A DNA stretch of 64,000 nucleotides from Azadirachta indica. Lineage: Eukaryota > Streptophyta > Magnoliopsida > Sapindales > Meliaceae. The stretch lies in contig CM040443.1 of assembly GCA_022749755.1 (NCBI GenBank), positions 11,133,744-11,197,743 of the forward strand. The letters are read 5' to 3'. The notes beneath the pieces are model-generated. The model saw nothing but the letters and a program-made list of their open reading frames with translations. It searched no databases and had not been told where the DNA came from. Positions within the stretch are counted from its first letter, which is position 1; the number at the start of each line of letters is the position of its first letter. Below are positions 14,101 to 27,058 of this stretch, in pieces. Both the position numbers and the translations under genes were made by a program.

Positions 14101-14705
14101 TGGTAATCTTTAGCTGATGAAAGGTCAAGGCTACAGCCTTCAACTTGGCAGTGTGCAGCATGTGTGGTCTGAGGATTGGACCTTGGTCTCTTTGTTGGAG
14201 TAACAGATGAAGTAGGAATTGCAGGGAAAGATGAATTCTTAGCATTGCTTCCTGCAGAAACATCTTCAAAGTACATTCGTTTACCAAGCTTTAAACCCAG
14301 CAATGGTTCACCAGAGCCAACTGATGCCTCAAGTGTTGGGGAACCACTCACCGGCTCAGCCCTGGCAAACACTTTCTTATTGTCAAAATCTTCAGGAATA
14401 TCATCAAATGCCTCCAAATTAAATCTTGATGTCTTTGTTTCCCCCATCGAAGATGAATTATTGGAAGCTGATTTTGAGCTCTTTGACAAAGAAGCAAGTC
14501 CCAAATCAGAGCTGGAACCACCACTACCGTCACCACCACCCGATGAAAAGAAAGATGCAGAGTCAATACCCCCATCTCCATCAATTTCCCACTCTGTTTG
14601 TTGCATCTTCCTTGTTTTTTCAGCACCTGTTGAATTGAACATAATAAGGTTTTCCCAGTCCCACTGTAAGGGAGTTTTTGCATTCCACTCCATCATCGAA
14701 CTCAT
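11194..14705 (-). CDS. SPL: SQUAMOSA promoter-binding protein-like transcription factor, SPL2/10/11 clade
   Basis: Four coding exons on the minus strand: 14705-14011, 13779-13643, 12999-12730, 11534-11194; 480 residues. The SBP domain begins at about residue 186 ([20 protein letters not shown]), crosses the first intron at [19 protein letters not shown], and carries the two zinc-binding Cys/His sets plus the bipartite nuclear signal in KKRSC...ARRRK. The N-terminus ([28 protein letters not shown]) and the C-terminal block (ALSLLSS) match the SPL2/SPL10/SPL11 group. These are nuclear factors that bind GTAC-core motifs and promote phase change, leaf and floral traits. An in-frame TAA lies just before the chosen ATG. 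A 5'UTR intron is likely, with donor at 16554/16553 and acceptor before 14766, so the transcript should start near 16.7 kb. Exon 4 holds a miR156 site, predicting repression in juvenile tissue. Confidence 0.95.
11461..11480 (-). promoter_or_regulatory. miR156/157 target site in SPL exon 4
   Basis: The plus strand here reads as miR156 with a single difference (gagagcac for gtgagcac), so the SPL mRNA carries the standard complementary target. It encodes ALSLLS(S), the conserved peptide at the miR156 site of SPL2/10/11-type proteins. Confidence 0.93.
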
Positions 14706-14765
14706 AGATTACTCACAGTTATGCACTCAACTCCATAAAAGGCACTAGTAGTTGGCACACCAGAT

Positions 14766-15514
14766 CCTACAAATCATGGACATTGAGGCATTTACGAAAT
14801 GTTAGTAAAGGGCAGGAAGAAATTTGGAATGAAACTAGCAACAGATTCTAGATAAATGGAATAACATGTAATGCAGCAGATAACATAGAGCATAAATCAC
14901 CTTCAAATCTCACATCAATAAACAGCTGAACATATTCATACTAAGATTCAAAGAGTTATTTTATAAGCAAGAAGCAGTCTTTGATAACCTTTTACAGAAC
15001 AATACTGACTCTGCTTTTTATCCAAATTTAAACAAATGATTAGACTGATGCTGCTTAATTCTACCTAACACCCAGTTCAAAGTGAGCACAGAAAGCATCA
15101 GAGAGATCTGATTAAACAAATAAAAATAGCATCCCAGTCAGAAAATATCACATGTCAACCCAGAAAGTCTCTTGGAGATCTTAAATGGCATTCTTGTAAA
15201 CTCAACTAATTGAATCAAGATCTCAAGCTGATACCAACCTGATCATGCAAATTCTAGACCTAAAGAAACCCACACAAAAACACTCCACCACCATGGCTAA
15301 GACAGAAGCCAACCACAAGGATCCAAACACACTACGCTATCTACTTCTGTAAATAACCACCACCAACCAGTTTGATAAGATGGTAACTGCCCCTCCCCAA
15401 ACTCCTACAGCTGTTTTAGTGAAATCTAAAACATTACCATAAAAACTTTACCGTCATCTGAAATTGACCATCGTTTACTGAAAACTATGGCAAAACAGCG
15501 AGAGAACCAAGTCA

Positions 15515-15552
<38 letters not shown>

Positions 15553-16553
15553 TCCAATTATTAATTCCACAAGTTAGCTGTAACGTATTGAATGAGAAAT
15601 GTTTCACGTTTTACCATATAGCCTTCAATAATTCTCTCATTCAGTATACGGGCGAGACCTATAACTGAGTGACTTGAATGAGACCCCACAAAACAACTGT
15701 TTTAAATAAAGACCAAAACCGATCAAACCAAAACTTCAACAAAGCGACTGTGATAAAACTAAAACGAGTCTCCGCCTGTACTTACCCAAACAACCGATGC
15801 CAACAACCTCTTTTTTATTCAATAATCAAAAACATCAAATCCCAATCAACGAATACCATCAATCACAATAGACGCTTTACCAATCATCGAACTCAATGCT
15901 CTACAACTTACTTAGATTAAAAACAAAAGTTGGCAATTGATCAAGTTGATTATTTTATAACATGCTTTAAATTAAAAAAGAAAAGAAAAGAAAAGAACTT
16001 TTATATAGAAGCACAACCAAGTCAACGTTTTAAGAAAAGTGGGGCGCTCCCATTCTTAGGGTTTCCTGCGTTTGCGCAGTTTGAACTACAAAATGAAGTA
16101 AGAAAATAGAAGATTTTCCGGGAAAATCTTGGGAGGTGCAAAACGAGGTCGTTTCGTGTTCACTTTCCCGAGAGAACAAATGGGAAGAAGTGAAAAGAAA
16201 AGAATAAACGAATGGAAAAGCAGCGTTTATCTTTTTCCCCATCTGCCTTAGTTTCCTTTTATGAGATGCAGACAAACGCACAAAGCAGAAGTAACAGAGA
16301 AAATGATGTTTCAATCTAACGCCGCAAAAACAACAGCTGTTTCTCCAAATTTAGGAAAATTTTCAGCTTCAGTTGTTACCACCCTCTCATTATTACGTTC
16401 TTCTTTTAACTACAATCATTTCAATTCCAAAAAGGAAAAAAAATACATACCCTCGTAAATCCCAAGAAGCAAAAAATAACTGATAACAGATGAGATGGGA
16501 TCTTTTTAACAGTTAGTAAGTAGATTGGAAGAAAGAAAAATAAAAATTCTTAC
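14766..16553 (-). other. Probable 5'UTR intron of SPL
   Basis: A donor (CAG/GTAAG on the minus strand at 16554/16553) and an acceptor (TTTGTAG before 14766) frame a 1.8 kb intron upstream of the ATG. It contains a (TC)n tract. Open frames inside are short and unremarkable. Without RNA data the exact use is inferred. Confidence 0.55.
15515..15554. repeat. (TC)n microsatellite in SPL 5' intron
   Basis: About 40 bases of tc dinucleotides, interrupted once by an a. Confidence 0.95.
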
Positions 16554-16699
16554 CTGAAAATAATGGAGTGAGAGCAAGAGAGAGCTTGCGGAAGAGAAAG
16601 AGCATAATAATAATAATGATAATAACAATACCAGTAATAGTATAATAGAGTAAGCCAAGCCCTTTTCCGTAATCAAGTCATTTGATTTCACTTCACTTC

Positions 16700-17850
16700 A
16701 CTTCGTACCCCCCCCTCATTCATTCGTTCGTTCATTTGTTTGTTTGAAGCACCTGAAAAATAAAAATAAAAATAAATAAATAAAAAAAGGGGACAGGTGG
16801 AGATACCACTTGCTCTCTCACACTTTTCACAGCTTTGCTTTTTTGGACTGATTTCAGACCCAAAAGCCTCTTTTGTCAGTAGACGACACACCACGATTTT
16901 GATATCTGCCTCGGACTGAGTCAACTCACTCACTTCCTCAGCTACCTAGTTGATTGTTCACCCCCTTTGGTCAACATTATTCTTCTCGATTTTATTTATT
17001 TTCAAATTAAAGAGTGTTATCGAAGAATAGTTAATAATTGAGGATTACAATTAAATTTACACTACGTTCCTCCTTTTCTTTTATTTTAGTTTAATCAATT
17101 ATTATTTTTTTAAAAAAATATTATAGTGGAAAAAGTAGCTCTGTCATTCTTTACAAAAGATAGTGATCATGTAAAAAAAAAAAATATGTCGAATTCGCCA
17201 TACACATGTTTTTAATCTATTTATTATATTTACCTTTCGTTTTTTACATCACATAATTGACTTGTAAAAATATATCAACAAACGAATTCCTTGAAAGTTC
17301 TTCTTCAATGTACGTTAACATGAATATCCACAAAATGATATGTTAAAATTGATAATAGTTGTGAAATATAAGAATAAATTATTGTTGGGACTCATTAATT
17401 CGTACTTAGTGAAATCTTGAAGATTCTACAGGCAATGCAACAATTTTAGTCTTCCAAGAGAAGAAAGCTTTGGTAAAGTAGTTGTTTTTAATTTTCTTCG
17501 ATTTGGCTAGTCAAAAGGAAAATATATTCAAAAGCTTTCATTACCGATCTTCACTTTCAATGTTAAAACTGTACCCTTACGTGTTATTGAATCTGATCAT
17601 TTGTTTAATTCAATTTTATAATCCTAATATTATATTTTAGTTATAGTGAAATCTGGCATGACAACTTGAGACTGGTTGACATTAATTATGAATAGTGTAG
17701 GTCCAATTGTTGGGCTAATAATTTATGGGACATAATATCATCTCAGTCCCTAAACTTTTCAATTTATGTACCCTAATATTTAATATTTTAACCTTGTAAG
17801 AATAGTTTTGCCATTTCCATAGATATCTTTTTACATGTTATCTTTCACTC
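16700..17850. other. SPL promoter region and AT-rich intergenic DNA
   Basis: Upstream of the inferred SPL transcript start. No coding features are seen. The AT content rises toward the LINE insertion that follows. Confidence 0.5.
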
Positions 17851-19990
17851 AAAATGAGTGTAGAAATGGACGCGGAGGAGATTACAAAGTTATGCCAATA
17901 GCTGTCTATCATTAAGGAAGAAGAAGCAGTCACGGTTCTTGATAGATCATTGATAGATATTGGCGAAAGGTAAATAAACAACAATTTAGTAGGTAAAGTT
18001 TTAGCCAATAAAGTGGTTAATAAAAATGCTTTTAGAACCATGATTAAGCAAGTGTAGAAGACATTGAATGGAGTTAAGGTGGAGTAAGTAGGTGATAACC
18101 TTTTCCTTTTTCATTTTAACTCTGAAAGTGATAGAAGAAGAGTTATAATAGGTAGCTCTTGGTGCTTTGACAAGGCCTTAACTATTCTTTCATAACCAAA
18201 GGGCATCGAGGAGCTGAGTAAATTGAACTTTTCTTTTGCTTCTTTTTGGGTTCAAATTCATAATGTTCTAATACTATGTATGACTAAAGAGATAGGAATT
18301 TTCTTAGGTGCCCAAATTGGGAAGGTAGAAGATATTGATTTGAGTATGGATAGAGAATGTTTGGGAAGATATCTTCGATTGAGGATCAAGATTGATATTA
18401 TCAAGCCTCTAAAAAGATGCTTGAAAGTATAGTTAAGAGATTTTCAGAAGGTGGTTACTTTACTGGTTCAGTATGAAAGGCTACTAGAATTTTGCTATAG
18501 ATGCTGTAAGATTAGTTATATCTATCGTGAATGTCCTGAGGTTGGGGTAGGTTGTTCAACTGAATATTCAACAAGAGAATTCAACTATGGTCCCTGGTTA
18601 CGTGCAGCTTCTTTAGTTGGGAAAAAGTGTCAACAAAGTTTGTTGGGTAAATATTATACTACACGAATGGAATCAACTAGGCATAGACAAAATCGGGGAT
18701 CAAAACCAAATAGTTCAAATAGTGGGAAAGAGAGCTTTCCAGAGGATGTGTTCTATTAGGGATGATGCAGGAAAAAAATTAGTCTTAGGCAATTATAATG
18801 GGCGTAGTACACAAGAAGGATTTAATAAATGAAGCTCTAGAGACATTGCTAAGGCTGATTTTTTAAAGAGGCAGGAATCAGTGTAAGTGGAGGGAAAATA
18901 TAGTAGTTTGAGTGGGCCGTTACGCCCAATTAAAGCCTAATTAGTAAAAGACAGACTTAGTGTGAGTTTAGGCTATTCATTTAAAGACATTAGTTCAAAT
19001 AGGCAAAGAGACTTATTTCTCAGGATATGGATGTGGGCTTAAAGCTTACTAGCAAGACAAAGAGGAACTTGAAAGCAAAAGTTAGGATAGTCAACCATTC
19101 ATAAAAAACCTTTTCGCCATTTAAGCCAAATGCAAAGTGGGGAAGAGATGAAATGGATGAAGACTTACCACACTCGAAGGAGCTTAAAGAAATAGAAGAT
19201 TATTCTTTAGTTCAACAAGATAGGATCACGAGGTTGATTGATGGCTTAGTAAGCATTACAGAGGCATCCCAAGAAAACTTGTTTAATGATCACACTGCGA
19301 CGGAGGCTGGTTTCCAGCCCCACAGACAGCAATGAAACTCATATGTTGGAATGTCTGTGGCTCAGGGAACACTCGAACATTCTATTATTTAAAATATGTT
19401 CTCCATAAATATAAACCGCTATGGTGTTCTTATCTAAAACAAAGATATAAGGGAAGTAAGTGACAGGGCTAAAAATAAAGTTGGGTTATGATAATTGTTT
19501 TGGGGTGGACAAAATTGACTTCAACGGGGGTTTAGCTTTATTATGGATGGGAGATTTGGATGTTATGATTTTGTCCTATAATACTCACTATGTTGATTCT
19601 TTTATTAAAATGGCAGATGGGGAGGTATGGAGATTTACAGGTTTTTACGGTCATTCAGAGAATACACACAAGATGCGCTCTTGGTCGTTATTGGAAAGAC
19701 TTGCTTAATTATCCTCTGTCCCATGGTTATGTGAAGGTGATTTTAACAAGATTCTGAGAGTCGAAGAGAAGATAAGTGGTGTTCCACGCAATCTAGATTC
19801 AATTTTGAATTTGAAGAATACTTTAGATAATTGTGGTCTCATGGATCTAGGCTTTGAAGGGGTGTCGTTCACATGGTCGAATAGAAGAGACGAGTTTGGC
19901 TTGAGGAAGCTCCTAAAGAGTTGAATCCTTTCTTGTATTTAGATTCTGTGTCTTATTAATGGGAAATTTCTTTTCTTTCAAAAAAAATAA
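17850..19990 (+). mobile_element. Internally deleted, decayed LINE (non-LTR) retrotransposon
   Basis: Two LINE reading frames are recognisable in order. The first starts with ATG at 17866 (MDAEEITKL) and runs with several internal stops to a TGA at 19333-19335. It contains a DUF4283-like block (FWVQIHNV ... EDIDLSMDRECLGRYLRLR) and a damaged zinc knuckle (YERLLEFCYRCCKISYIYRECPE). The second starts at ATG 19332, overlapping the first stop as ATGA. It shows the start of the AP endonuclease (MKLICWNVCGSGNTRT) and the GDFN motif near 19738. After the endonuclease (TWSNRRDEFGL) the frame stops and the sequence passes directly into a 3' end resembling LINE tails (ttctttcaaaaaaa near 19975-19988). 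Reverse transcriptase is missing, so the element is immobile. Borders are approximate; I could not fix target-site duplications. Confidence 0.8.
19332..19924 (+). pseudogene. LINE ORF2 endonuclease remnant
   Basis: Endonuclease/exonuclease/phosphatase-fold fragment: it opens with ICWNVCG, continues with GGLALLWMGDLDV and has GDFN. Stops and a frame change interrupt it, and the reverse-transcriptase part is absent. Confidence 0.75.
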
Positions 19991-20671
19991 ATTACTAACT
20001 ACCTAGGGACCGATAACTAGAAATGGACAAACTTGTTCTATTTCTGAAAATGTAAAAAATACAAGGACCCCGATGTAAAAAAATATATATATCAGCATGA
20101 GATATGATCAAAGGCAATTCATAAGTAAATAATGTAGCTGAGTATCAGGTTTTCACGATTTGGAGAGAGATGGGTGGATGGTGACAGGTGGGGTCATTCA
20201 CATTGAAAGATATATTATAAAAATAAAAATAAAATAATGAAGGATATTTTATACTTATTAATTTTCTTAACCAACTTGTTTATATTAAAATAAGAATATT
20301 GTGTGTATTGAAGTTGGAACCATACAAATTTGATCACCTTCAATTTATTATTTGGAAACTGCAAGATCTCATGCTTATGATTAACGCAGGTGAGGAGACC
20401 CACGTGAGCCTGAAGAAGCTCATATGCCTTGCCTTCAACTGCTCCCCTCTCTTTTTCTAATTTTGAATTAATTTCTTCAATATAATTATTAATGAGCATT
20501 CTCATTCAAAATTGGTATACCATTTTGTTTGATTAGTTAGAATATGAATACTCTTTCTGATTCCAATAACTTTTATTTTAATACTTTAAGATGCAACAAT
20601 GTTCACAAAAGACTACGGGAAGAAATGAAATGAAGGAGCTTGGGGGTGAGTTAATAATTAATTATTAATTA
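19991..20671. other. Intergenic, 3' flank of ACOS5
   Basis: AT-rich. A short minus frame (20505-20215) begins with a charged, helix-like stretch (EINSKLEKERGAVEGKAYELL) but I do not recognise it. Close to the stop codon, a TTAATTA-type repeat occupies 20651-20682. Confidence 0.4.
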
Positions 20672-23142
20672 TTAATTATTAATGCTTCTCATCTTCTGTA
20701 TCATCTTGTCTTTAAGAAGCCTTCTCATTATTTTCCCAGAAGGAGACTTTGGAATGCTGTCAACAAACTGCAAAACTCTCACTTTCTTGTAACTTGTAAC
20801 ATTAGAGGCCACATAGTTCATGATATCTTCTTCACTTTCTTTTGAATTTGGGTTTATCACAACACAGGCAGCAGGGATTTCCCCTGCCTCTTCATCAGGC
20901 AGCCTAAGATAACAAACCATGAAAACATCAAATTAATTTATAATCAGGTTTTTAACTGTTAAATAACATTAATTATTAATATTGAAAATGCGATACTCAC
21001 GGCACAACTGCAGCATCTTCAACAGAGGCATGAGCTAGAAGAATGGCTTCAAGCTCTGCAGGTGCTACCTGTTAACCAACGTTTTATTACAAATAAGTAG
21101 AAAATTAAAAAGCACTTCCTTACTTTCAATGAAATAATCATTTTGGCTAAGAACTGTCCTCAAGTCATCAATATCATCAGGTTCAGTAGTCGCCGGTTCA
21201 ATTATTAATATCCAAGCAGAAGACCAAATGATGATGGTATAGTACTGTCATTTTTATTTTCCTGGTTCTGAAATTTACCAGCAAAATTCTTGCTGTCCAA
21301 ATAGTTTTCAGTTTTCACAGTAATAAGAAAAGCAAGGGAAAATTGCAACGTGTTAAGATTCTTACTTGAAAACCTTTGTACTTTATTAACTCTTTGATGC
21401 GATCAACAATAAAGATATCGCCATCATCATCTATGTACCCAATGTCACCAGTGTGTAGCCAACCATTCTTGTCAATTGTCCGAGCAGTTTCCTCTTCATT
21501 GTTAAAGTAACCTGCAAAAATTTCTAACATCGACCCATGTCAAGATTTCGGCTTAGATAATTGTAATCAATGCTGATAAGTGATCAGTCATCTCATTCAT
21601 ACGCGACAGCTATATTCTTATTACTTTTGCTGTACCTTGCGTTACACATTGGCTTCTGACGCAAAGCTCACCAGGGGTGTTCTTGGGAAGAGATCGACCA
21701 GTTTCAGGATCAATAAACTTTACTTCTAAATTGGGGAGAATGAACCCCACTGAATTTTTCTTTGCACTGCCATGCGGATTTTCAGGATCTCCGTGGGTGA
21801 GTGTGATGCAACTGTGCTCAGTCAGTCCATAGGCCTACTCATAAATTATCAGATAACATAGTGCGCCCCCTTAACAATTAACAAAATGAAATGCTATAAC
21901 ATATAACAAGCATTAAGTGCAAAACATTTAACTCATAATTAAGGTGTGTATTTGAGAAGAGAATGTTTTCAAATTATTTCAGGTCAAATTATTTTTGTAG
22001 CAGCAAATATTTTCTAAGGTTATTGTGCTCACCTCTTGCACTTGGACATCAGGGAATTTCTTTTCAAAGGAAGAAAGGAGTTCAGGGGCAAGTGGAGCAG
22101 CAGCAGTCATAACTGCCCTGAGTTTGAGTTTACTAAGATCAAATTCATCAACTATAGGATTCTTAACCAAGGCTAAAATAATTGGTGGCACGATTGGTGC
22201 AAATGTGACTTCTTGTGTGATCAATGCATTCAAAAATGTCCTAAGTTCAAACCTATTCATGGTTACAATTTTTCCCTTGTTCCTCAGCGTGGCGCAACAA
22301 ATGCCAGTGATCCCATAAATGTGAAAGAATGGGATCAAGCCAAGAGTCGTAACCTGACCTAACATTTCAGGCCCTACACTGAACAGTGTGGAGCAGAGAT
22401 TTGCTACCAAATTTCTGTGGGTTAACATTACACCCTTTGAAATCCCTGTGGTGCCTGATGAAAATGGAAGGGCACAGAGATCAGTCTGCTTTAAAACTTC
22501 CTCGGCAAAATTATTGCCTGCTCTATCTGCTGCTTCAAGAAGTTCACTCCAATTTATAGCACTTTCAATGCTTTCTTCACCCAGTAAAATTATTGGTAGG
22601 CCGAGGCCTTTCACCTGGTTTTTTAACACAACACCATTAGGCATTATTGCACTAGATAATTAAGAAATGGACATATATACTATGGTAAATTTTTATATAG
22701 ATAGCATCACCTTTTCATAAATTGGGGAATAAGTGACAATGAGCTTAGCATCAGCAGCCTCCACTTGCTTCTTAAGTTCAGAAGCATGCGCTGTGGGGTT
22801 AGCACCTGAAAAGACACCACCAGCGGCCATTATTCCAAGCGCAACAATACCGTACTCGGCCACATTGGGTAGCACTACTACAACCACAACTCTTCCCTTT
22901 CTCAATCCAAGTGATCTCAAAGCCTTTGCAAATCTCCTTGTGTCCCTCACCACATCAGCATAATTATATGCCTTTCCACTCACTGCTTCCACGAAGGCTA
23001 TCTTGTCTGCAAATAATTCGGCATCCTTGAGCACAAAATCAGGCAGCGTCACGTTTTCGGGCACTGGCACTGCAGGATATCGGCTACGGAAAATATGTTC
23101 TTCATCGTGTACTGAATATGACACGGGCATTGGCATTTCCAT
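20672..23142 (-). CDS. ACOS5: ACOS5-type fatty acyl-CoA synthetase (4CL-like), sporopollenin biosynthesis
   Basis: Six exons on the minus strand: 23142-22711, 22614-22033, 21834-21636, 21511-21366, 21068-21001, 20903-20672; 552 residues, normal for adenylate-forming 4CL-like enzymes. The AMP-binding P-loop [10 protein letters not shown] lies at 196-205, AYGLTEHSC at about 339, box II GELCVR at about 393 and the TGD motif in [15 protein letters not shown]. The C-terminal catalytic Lys is in SPSGKIMRR (about K533). The sequence follows Arabidopsis ACOS5 (At1g62940) closely in [27 protein letters not shown] and [14 protein letters not shown]5 activates hydroxy fatty acids with ATP and CoA in tapetum cells for the pollen wall polymer sporopollenin, so anther-specific expression is expected. 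The end (RSINN) has no SKL peroxisomal signal, unlike OPCL1-type relatives. A general 4CL-like assignment is certain; the ACOS5 call is from remembered sequence. Confidence 0.92.
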
Positions 23143-25390
23143 GGTGGGAATTGTGTGAATTGCAAGTCAAGATGGGGCTTGGAATTTAAACGAGGATGAA
23201 ATCCGTTTTGTGATCATATCTTGTGCATGGGATTAGTGGTTGGTGACAGTTTGTTGAATCATGTTTGACTCACGGGCTAACAACATTCTTTCCAACATTT
23301 TGATAAAAACCAACTCAGACGTATTTCAGATTTTTCTATATTTGAATGTACCGATTTTGTTCTTCGCATATCAACTTGACGCATGCCATGCCAAGACTGT
23401 CCTTTTATTTTTCTGATCCTGTAACGCCATTGAGCTTTACACTGATTCTTGGAACCAATATTTACTAGTAAGGTGCTTTGGCAATATCTTTTGGGTTATC
23501 ATGCTTGGTTGTATATTTGGTCTGTGATTTGGCCCATCCCTATTGTGCTTGTTAATTCAAATTGGATGTGTATGATGTTATGCTTCTATACTGAAGTCCA
23601 AAAATGTTTTAATACACCCACTTTCGTGCAATATCCGAGGTACTTCTATCATCATTTCATTCAAACTAATTAACTTATCTAATTTGATCAAATTATAATC
23701 ATTTTAAAAGAAAAGCATACAAACTTAATCCCAGAAAAGTAGCAAATGTGGCTAACAATAGAGTAGGGTCATTCCCTTTTCCTAGTATCCCATAGAGATT
23801 CAAAATCAGCAGATGAGGTTATATTGCATCGCATGTTTGTTGCTTTCGTTGCCAAAAAATCACTCAAATCAACCGAAGGTTTTGATGATTAACAAGACCA
23901 AAATCCAATGTATTACAGTACCACTACGGTAGTACTAAGAAGAGGAACATAACCATTACCAAAACCAAAACTCAAAAAGACAGATTCAAAAAGCCATGAC
24001 ACGAGTGAAAGAACAAACACGTAAAAGAAGGGAATTCATGATGATGATCACGATGACTAATGATTGTAGATCAAATGTAGGACTACAGAATTAGGAATGA
24101 AAAGCCCAACCCACTAATAATGTAAGTCTAAAAAATCAAAGCTTGTGTTGCCTTCCCTAGACTATTGAAATGATTACACACCGCATCCCATCGCATCACC
24201 ACCTCTTGGTTTTGACAAAACTAATCATCATAAATAACTCCTTTTTCCTACTAACCTCAACTTTAGCCTCTCTTTATCATCATCACCGCCCTCCCCCCCT
24301 CCCTCCACTTTCAAATTATCCACCACGCATTTCTTTTATTACTCTCTTTTTCCTTTTTCTCTCTCTCTTTCCCTCTTCTTTATCAAATATCTTTGAATAA
24401 AAATTCAAATACTTCATAAAATTACCAATATTAACCATCAAAAACTTATATTTATATCAAATAAAATTTTCAACTTTCAAAATATTTAAATTATCTTGTG
24501 GGTAATTTCTTTTTCTTTCTTTCTTTTTTTTTAATTTTAACATTAACATCGTATACAAGTTAAGAATTTATCGGGAGTTCATAAATTATGAACTTATTTG
24601 ATACAAATTAAAAACGTATATTTTTATTTATAAAATTACGAAACTAGGGGCTGAATGTTATTATCCGATTTGAGAATTTTGTAAGCATTTCTTCAACACA
24701 CGCTCTTGATTAGTTCGTAGATGTACACCGAGTGAATCACTTAGCATACACAATTCCATTCTCTAATAATGCCTGAAATTTGAAGCTAAACTTTGGCTTA
24801 AATTTCAGTAAATTTTCACTTTCATAATCACGAGAAAGCAAAATTAAATGTGAAGTTTATCCAAAGAAGAAGATAATACTCAAATTCTAAGTTGAAGCAA
24901 ACATTTGAGAATATCATGTGCATGTATGTATGCTGAATACGCTGTAAATGTGGGTTGTTCATAAAATCATTTGGCACACGACTTTCTAAGTTTAGCCTAT
25001 GACAGTTTACCTGTAACCGTCTATTAGGTAACCGCGGGAATAGACAACTTTCAAGTAACTAAACCGTCACAAATTTGTTCGAGAAAGTCCAATCCCACCG
25101 AATCACGTGTCCACCAAATTATACAATTTCGAATGGAATAGAATATAGTAATGCGACAGCAAAGTTTCCCATATTTTTTATTGTGGCAGTGCTGGCTACG
25201 TGTCAGGCCAACCTACAAGATTTGTGTATGCTCGTGATTCATATTTGGGCTGTGTGTGCCTGTAACTTATGATGGTTTGGTTGCATAGGCAGGCAAGGGA
25301 CGCTGCTCCTACTCATTTCTGGGTTTATCCTCAATTATTTAATATTTATTTATATCTTTATTCTGGTTGGGTATGTTTTTGTTCCATTCT
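23143..25390. other. Intergenic: ACOS5 promoter and AT-rich DNA
   Basis: No supported gene. A CT/C-rich patch lies at 24288-24370. Open frames of 60-76 codons have no recognisable content. Confidence 0.5.
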
Positions 25391-25617
25391 TTTTTGCTAA
25401 ATTAATGCAATTTATTAGTTTAATTAGTTTGAGGCAGACCTGGTGTTTATGCAAAGATGGAAAAGCAAAATCTATATGAACCTTTTAAAACAAAATTAAT
25501 TTGCATTTTTTTTTTTTTTTTGCTAAATGAATGCAATTTATCAGTTTGATCAGTTTGGTCACTTTGAGGCAGACCTTGTGTTTATGCAAAGATCAGAAAG
25601 CAAATTCTATATGAACT
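25391..25617. repeat. Imperfect tandem duplication, about 95-bp unit
   Basis: The segment 25391-25482 (tttttgctaa ... tctatatgaa) is repeated at 25517-25617 with scattered substitutions and a small insertion. A short A/T-rich spacer including a poly-T run lies between them. Intergenic. Confidence 0.85.
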
Positions 25618-27058
25618 TGTTCACTACTAGCGCTCTAGAAGCACTTTGCTTAGGAAATACTTGTCATTTCAACAAACAAATTAATCAGTATAATTATCAA
25701 TTTTGCACCAAATAGAAACAAAGTTTTGGAAATGTTAGTTAAAAGTATTTTAATGAGACCGTCATTTCATATATTGATCTTATAATATTTCATTAACAAG
25801 TGAATGTTTTGAATTGAAAAAATAAATATCATGCAATATTTTTTTTATGTATTTAATAAATTATTTCTTGTATAATAAATAAAAATATTTGAGTTAATAT
25901 TATATAATCCAGTCTTTTATGTTTATCTTTATTTTGTAACACTTCTTTTTTTTTTTTTTAATCAAATACTAATAATACTATTTTTGTTGTGTTGACAAGT
26001 ACAAGGAGAAATAACAAAAATATTCGGAATTGGAAGGGGCACAAATGAGAATTTGAGTGCAAGGGTCGTCAAGTAGGTACTTCCGTAATTCTAACAAAAT
26101 CATGATTAAATGGAAAAGTGGTGGGACAATCATGCCGTGTGCGTGGAAGAAGAATTATCAAGAAAAAGCCTTGAGATAAGTAATCACAGCCGTTAATTTC
26201 TGTAAAGTTAAGTTGATTCAAAAGGCCTTTGGTCTTCTTGACCATTATAAGCTCGCGTTCACATTCACACACGTGGAATTCCGGTCAAGTTAATATTCCA
26301 ACTTTGTAGAGAGAATAGTATACCCTGAACGTGAGCACTTGTCCTTTTACTTTAATACCCCTTACTATCACCTTCCAATTATACGTTTGGGAATCGTATA
26401 AATAAAAAACTAATTTACAGAGTTTAACAAGAGAATCAAATTATAAGAAAATTGTATAATTTATTTTAATCTTATTTAAAAGTTTGAGGTTTCTAAAATG
26501 AGCTATTAAGAAAATAAGATATTTCAATTTATCTAAAGAGTAAATAATAACTATGAAATTAGTTTGGAAAAAAGCATAAATTACAGAAATAGAAATAATA
26601 GTTTGCTCCTATTTATTATTGGGAACTTAAAGAAATTTTAAAGTTAAAATTTTACTCAATTAAGAAAGAATTTAATTTATATTTACGTAATAATTAAATT
26701 TTCTTTTAAAAAAGAAAGAATAAAACCATTGAAGATGTAAATCATAACGAAGGACAATTAAGACAACAAAGAAAAAGAAGAGGGTATTTCGGGAAATTCA
26801 GTTTAGGTGGCCGTAAATATCAGGTGGAATTATTACGAGGACAAGGTAGCGTGCGGGTAAGAAAAATAACAAGAAATGATGGTAATGGGCCAGCTGACGT
26901 GGAAAAAGACGAGTGGGTAAAGAAGGCAGCCATAAGAGAGAGAGAGAAATAGAAAGCAGCTGAGAAAACTGAAGAGAAAGAGGGTTTTTTTTTTTGTGAG
27001 TTGATTGAGTTAGGCTGAGGGTCTGAGTCGGGTCGGAGTTTAGGTCCGAGTCCGGGGC
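25618..27058. other. Intergenic and LCR promoter/5' leader
   Basis: AT-rich with no gene. The last 120 bases before the LCR start codon are GA-rich (gagagagagaga at 26937-26948), typical of a plant 5' leader. Confidence 0.5.

Noticed and set aside
14176..14748. 190-codon plus-strand open frame
   Set aside because: It is the antisense shadow of SPL exon 1; the minus strand has the SBP domain and conserved motifs.
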